A stretch of 64,000 nucleotides of DNA, taken from positions 1 through 64,000 of the forward strand of contig JAQTZZ010000020.1 of assembly GCA_028687545.1 (NCBI GenBank). Direction: 5' to 3'. How positions within the stretch are numbered: the first letter of the stretch is position 1; each line of letters begins with the position of its first letter. The notes beneath the pieces were generated by a model. The model worked only from the letters and a program-made list of their open reading frames with translations. It searched no databases and was not told the origin of the DNA. The translations under genes and the position numbers were made by a program. The stretch is from Candidatus Wallbacteria bacterium (GTDB taxonomy: Bacteria > Muiribacteriota > JAQTZZ01). Shown here one piece after another: positions 60,944 through 64,000 of the stretch.

Positions 60944-61524
60944 GAGGTTTTACCCTGATCGAGGTTTTGATCTCTTTTGCGATAGTCAGCATTATCTTCG
61001 GATCAGTAGTTGGCGTGTTCAGAAATTTCATGTACACCCGGGGGAAGAACGATGACATGATGCGATACAGCCAGGAAATCCAGTTCCTGGAAAAGCAGAT
61101 CTATCTGGACTGCATCAGAATTTCGCCTGCACTCAGGCTTAATACTAGCGGTGATCTCTTTGTGGCTGGAGAAGAAACCGACCAGCCGATTCCTGAAGAA
61201 ATTCTTCTCTATGACACTGACGCCAACACGCAGAATGGTTATGAAGTGATGAGGATGTTTCTAGGAACGCTCAGCGCCCTGGACAGGAGAGAAAAAGTGG
61301 AATATTCCTTCAAGCAGGAAACCGGCAAATTGATTCGCAAATCAGGCAGCAAGAGTTACACTCTGGGGGAAAATCTTACTGAGTTCCACTTTTTTCCGCT
61401 GAAGCGGGGATTGAAACTTACCGGCAAGGAAAAAAAAGGCAAGACAGTCGAGGATTTTTCCACTGCCTTTTCTTTTCTGGACGGTTTTGTCAGGATCGAA
61501 CCAGGGGGAGAATACACGGAATGA
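60940..61524 (+). CDS. Minor pseudopilin, PilW/GspJ-like
   Basis: A 194-residue prepilin-like protein beginning MRGFTLIEVLISFAIVSIIF, a classical type III signal with Glu5 of the mature chain. The C-terminal part has the GspJ-like pattern EKVEYSFKQETGKLIRKSG. Its start overlaps the previous gene by four bases and its stop overlaps the next by four. It would be processed by a prepilin peptidase, which is not in the window. Confidence 0.85.
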   Translation: MRGFTLIEVLISFAIVSIIFGSVVGVFRNFMYTRGKNDDMMRYSQEIQFLEKQIYLDCIRISPALRLNTSGDLFVAGEETDQPIPEEILLYDTDANTQNGYEVMRMFLGTLSALDRREKVEYSFKQETGKLIRKSGSKSYTLGENLTEFHFFPLKRGLKLTGKEKKGKTVEDFSTAFSFLDGFVRIEPGGEYTE

Positions 61525-62006
61525 TGGCAAAACGCGGGTTGATGGGTCTGGCGGTGATAGTGGTGCTGGCTTTGGCTGCCGCCATTGCCTTAATCTACTG
61601 GAAAATGTCGTCTCAGGACCTGTTCATGGTTTTCAGGGAGGGTGAAAAGCTGAAGGCAGTGAATCTTGCCGAATCAGGTTTAAATTATGCTGTGGAAATG
61701 CTCAATGAGTCATACTACAGCGGCAAATGGCCTGTGCAGTCTCCAGGTCCCTCGCATCCCAAAGTCAGAAAAGAATTTGAAAACGGTTCTTTCACGATCG
61801 AGGACATCCATCCTGCCAGGGAACTTCCGCTCGATGGAAGAATCATGGATAAATTTTTCTTTCATCAGCCTTACAGGAATGGATATGGCACGATTTCAGG
61901 ATTTTACGATATTTACAGCGTTACAGTTGTGGCCAGAATGAACGCCAGCGGAGTTTCGGTCAAACTTTCCTCCCTGGTGAAAACGATCCAACTGGAGAAA
62001 AAATGA
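61521..62006 (+). CDS. Minor pseudopilin, GspK/PilX-like
   Basis: A 161-residue protein. MMAKRG is followed by LMGLAVIVVLALAAAIALIYW, a prepilin-type signal without glutamate at position 5, as in GspK, which caps the pseudopilus. The segment KAVNLAESGLNYAVEML matches the PilX_N/GspK-like helix. It is shorter than GspK and lacks the large alpha domain. Its gene overlaps both neighbours by four bases. Confidence 0.78.
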   Translation: MMAKRGLMGLAVIVVLALAAAIALIYWKMSSQDLFMVFREGEKLKAVNLAESGLNYAVEMLNESYYSGKWPVQSPGPSHPKVRKEFENGSFTIEDIHPARELPLDGRIMDKFFFHQPYRNGYGTISGFYDIYSVTVVARMNASGVSVKLSSLVKTIQLEKK

Positions 62007-63274
62007 ATAAATCAGTATTTTTTCTTCTCTTCATCAGTGTCTGCCTTTTTGCGGAGAGCACCCTTCCACTGGGCATGGACATGTCCCTCTCACAACCGGC
62101 AGTTGCCGACATCAATGGGGACGGCAAAAAGGAACTTATCATTGGCACTGTGGGTGGAAAGGTGTGGATATATGACTCCAAGACACTGAGCGGAATCCAG
62201 GTAGAACACTGGCCTGCGCAGCTTGAGGATGAATTCGGAGCACCACCCCAGGTGATCACCAATCCTAACGGCAGTTTGAGCATCGGCCTGCTCGGCATGA
62301 AGGGCAAGTTTTATGTTCTGGACTCCAAAGGCGCACAACTCGGAGAATACGATACAGGATGTCTCAACGGTTCTTACCTCGCCACAGGCGATTACAACAA
62401 TGATCTGAAACTGGATTTCGCGTTCGGGACTCCGCAGGGTAAAGTTTACAAATTGACGGACACGGCTTCAGTACAGGGACTTCTTCTGGTGGAATCAATG
62501 GTGTCCACCAATGTAATGTCATTTGACTGGGACGAGGACGGCCAGAAGGAGACGATCGTCAAGGGAGACGATGGTGTTCTGCATATTTTTAAAAACAACC
62601 TGGAAGATAAAAAATTTATTCCAGAGGGGTTGCCCACAGGGAAAAGCATGGGTCTGATGTCCATCAGGGACACCAACAACGACATGAAGCCTTCCCTGGT
62701 TTATGAAGTTATCGATAACAGCCAGCGCGTGAATATCCTGAAGGTTTCAACAGATAAGAACTTTGAAGTTTGCGCCAGATTATCCTTGAAGCTCAAATCC
62801 AATCTGCTCTATGAAGACTTTGATGGAGACGGCAAGACTGATCTTCTGTTCGTGGACAAGGAAGATCAGGTGCATTTGCTGCTTGGCATGAAGACTGAGG
62901 CCAGCGGTTACCCGAAATATGTCACGAATATTCAGGAGCTGTCAGGGATGCTGGAAGCTGCTGACATCAACAATGACGGCAGACTGGAAGTGCTGTTCGC
63001 AAGCAACCACGTGGAAAAAGAGGACATGACAGGATCACTGAATGCCTTTTCGCCTCTAACAGGCGACAACTGCAGCGATTTTCCCAGGGAAGTCGGTTAT
63101 AATAACGGACAACTGCTTGTGAACGATATCAACGGGGATGGCCTCCTGGAAGTAGTAATAACAGGAATGGGTGACGCTGCTTCCTGCGGAATGCCGAATC
63201 TGAAGCTCGTGAAGACGGTTGGGCGTCTGCCGTTAAAGACCATAATCCTGGCCCGTGAATTCACGTTTCAATGA
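62003..63274 (+). CDS. Secreted FG-GAP/VCBS-repeat protein
   Basis: A 423-residue exported protein (signal peptide about 1-17). FG-GAP units with calcium-binding DxNxDGxxD/E loops recur: VADINGDGKKELIIGT, ATGDYNNDLKLDFAFG, DFDGDGKTDLLFVD, ADINNDGRLEVLFAS, NDINGDGLLEVVITG. This predicts a beta-propeller for surface binding. It overlaps the pseudopilin gene by four bases, so it is likely exported by, or attached to, that pseudopilus. No enzymatic motif is seen. Confidence 0.82.
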   Translation: MNKSVFFLLFISVCLFAESTLPLGMDMSLSQPAVADINGDGKKELIIGTVGGKVWIYDSKTLSGIQVEHWPAQLEDEFGAPPQVITNPNGSLSIGLLGMKGKFYVLDSKGAQLGEYDTGCLNGSYLATGDYNNDLKLDFAFGTPQGKVYKLTDTASVQGLLLVESMVSTNVMSFDWDEDGQKETIVKGDDGVLHIFKNNLEDKKFIPEGLPTGKSMGLMSIRDTNNDMKPSLVYEVIDNSQRVNILKVSTDKNFEVCARLSLKLKSNLLYEDFDGDGKTDLLFVDKEDQVHLLLGMKTEASGYPKYVTNIQELSGMLEAADINNDGRLEVLFASNHVEKEDMTGSLNAFSPLTGDNCSDFPREVGYNNGQLLVNDINGDGLLEVVITGMGDAASCGMPNLKLVKTVGRLPLKTIILAREFTFQ

Positions 63275-63290
63275 TTTGTAGGGCCGCTGC

Positions 63291-63320
63291 TTGCCAGCGC
63301 CCGTATTTCAAATGTATAAT
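63291..63320 (+). promoter_or_regulatory. Candidate promoter of the M48 peptidase gene
   Basis: TTGCCA (63291-63296) and TATAAT (63315-63320) are spaced by 18 bases. Transcription would begin at about 63327-63330, at or just before the ATG, with no ribosome binding site visible, so the mRNA may be leaderless. Confidence 0.5.
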
Positions 63321-63329
63321 CCAGATGTT

Positions 63330-64000
63330 ATGAAAAAGACTATTATCGTGATTGTACTTATACTAATGATTCACCCTGCCTCAGCTGCGCCTAATCCGGA
63401 AGACTTCATCAAGGCGCTATACCTTCTTCAGACAGCTCAGGTCTGGAACGTGTCGCCTGCAGAAGAAAAGAAGATCGGCAGCGGAGTTTTTCAACAATAT
63501 TGCAAGCATTACAAGAAGCTGCAGGATCCCCGGAGAACAGCCTGGGTACAGCAGATTTTCGCGAAGCTGGTAGCTCATGCGGAGCGGACCCGAAAAAAAG
63601 AAGTGGAGTACCAGCTGGCGATTCTGGTCGACAAAACTGTCAATGCCATGTCTCTTCCGGGTGGATTTGTGGTCGTGTTCACCGGCCTTTTGGACAGGAT
63701 CGAGTCTGATGACGAACTGGCTGTGATCCTGGCTCATGAACTGACCCATGTCGACAAAAAGCATTCCCTGAAAATGATGAAGAGCGATTCTGCGCTCGGC
63801 ACATTGGTGCTTCTTGGCACCAAGAACAGTGAATCGAAGCAGGGGCTGGATGCCATCCGGCAATTTGGGATGCTTGCTTATTCAAGGGACGACGAGGATG
63901 AAGCCGACACAGGCGGTGTGGCTCTTGCAGCCAAGGCGGGTTACAATGGTTATGCCATGGTCAGCTTCATGGAAAAATTGATGAAACTGGAGGGTCCGGC
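63330..64000 (+). CDS. Secreted M48-family zinc metalloprotease (cut by right edge)
   Basis: The first 223 codons lie in the window. The product has a signal peptide (MKKTIIVIVLILMIHPASA) and the M48 signature: NAMSLPGGFVVVFTGLL, the zinc motif HELTHVDKKH and the third ligand in YSRDDEDEADTGGV. This is the Oma1/BepA-like or YggG-type periplasmic peptidase family involved in quality control of outer-membrane proteins. The reading frame runs open to the window edge, so the C-terminal part (often TPRs) is missing. It is 55 bases downstream of the FG-GAP gene. Confidence 0.92.
   Translation, partial: MKKTIIVIVLILMIHPASAAPNPEDFIKALYLLQTAQVWNVSPAEEKKIGSGVFQQYCKHYKKLQDPRRTAWVQQIFAKLVAHAERTRKKEVEYQLAILVDKTVNAMSLPGGFVVVFTGLLDRIESDDELAVILAHELTHVDKKHSLKMMKSDSALGTLVLLGTKNSESKQGLDAIRQFGMLAYSRDDEDEADTGGVALAAKAGYNGYAMVSFMEKLMKLEGP

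Overview
The window reads as chromosome from an uncultivated, deep-branching diderm bacterium of moderate GC content. Outer-membrane biology is indicated by an MlaE-type permease, a lipoprotein, a PorV/UPF0164-like barrel and many Sec signal peptides. The SRP RNA is the long form with an Alu domain. The core genes (CdaA/CdaR, DprA-Smg-TopA, TrmFO, PurMNH, GcvT) and the giant Ig-like/FlgD-tailed secreted proteins resemble candidate phyla such as Wallbacteria or Riflebacteria. That placement is a low-confidence guess made without a phylogeny. I saw no tRNA, rRNA, CRISPR array or transcription-factor gene.

Layout. 1-2200 is accessory: the first codons of an IS110-type transposase, dispersed palindromic repeats, an AT-rich membrane-protein orphan and a PIN toxin with its antitoxin. 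2200-9000 holds a cupin, a GDT1-DUF2232 pair, a two-domain membrane protein, and a minus-strand operon (S55-like peptidase, MlaE, lipoprotein, radical SAM/SPASM). 9000-20800 holds a secreted rhodanese protein, a GH13 maltosyltransferase-like enzyme, the purM-purN-purH operon, a PorV-like/TPR protein with a large secreted BNR-type protein, the SRP RNA and a phosphoglycerate-dehydrogenase-like gene.

20860-33000 is a glycan locus on the minus strand: GH144-like glucanase, a fused solute-binding/permease protein, a second permease, GH94 phosphorylase and GH35 beta-galactosidase. It suggests external cleavage of a beta-glucan, import of oligosaccharides and internal phosphorolysis. An accessory island (25679-28041) splits it: a MntA-HepT toxin-antitoxin pair and a pseudopilin-like gene lying between two inverted copies of a dispersed repeat.

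33000-47350 is a long run of minus-strand housekeeping genes: NTPase, cdaA, cdaR, HEAT protein, dprA, smg, topA, trmFO, a DUF348/G5 protein, gcvT, an HD hydrolase and an ankyrin protein. Most junctions overlap or are only a few bases wide.

47350-64000 is a cell-surface region. A 3531-residue secreted Ig-like protein is bracketed by two related long hairpins. Two tandem paralogous secreted proteins of a family I do not recognise follow, then a tightly overlapping operon of three minor pseudopilins plus an FG-GAP protein, and a partial M48 metalloprotease at the right edge. The most unusual items are the bracketed giant gene with its unknown paralog pair, the solute-binding/permease fusion, and the modular repeat family with an apparent IS110 insertion in one copy.
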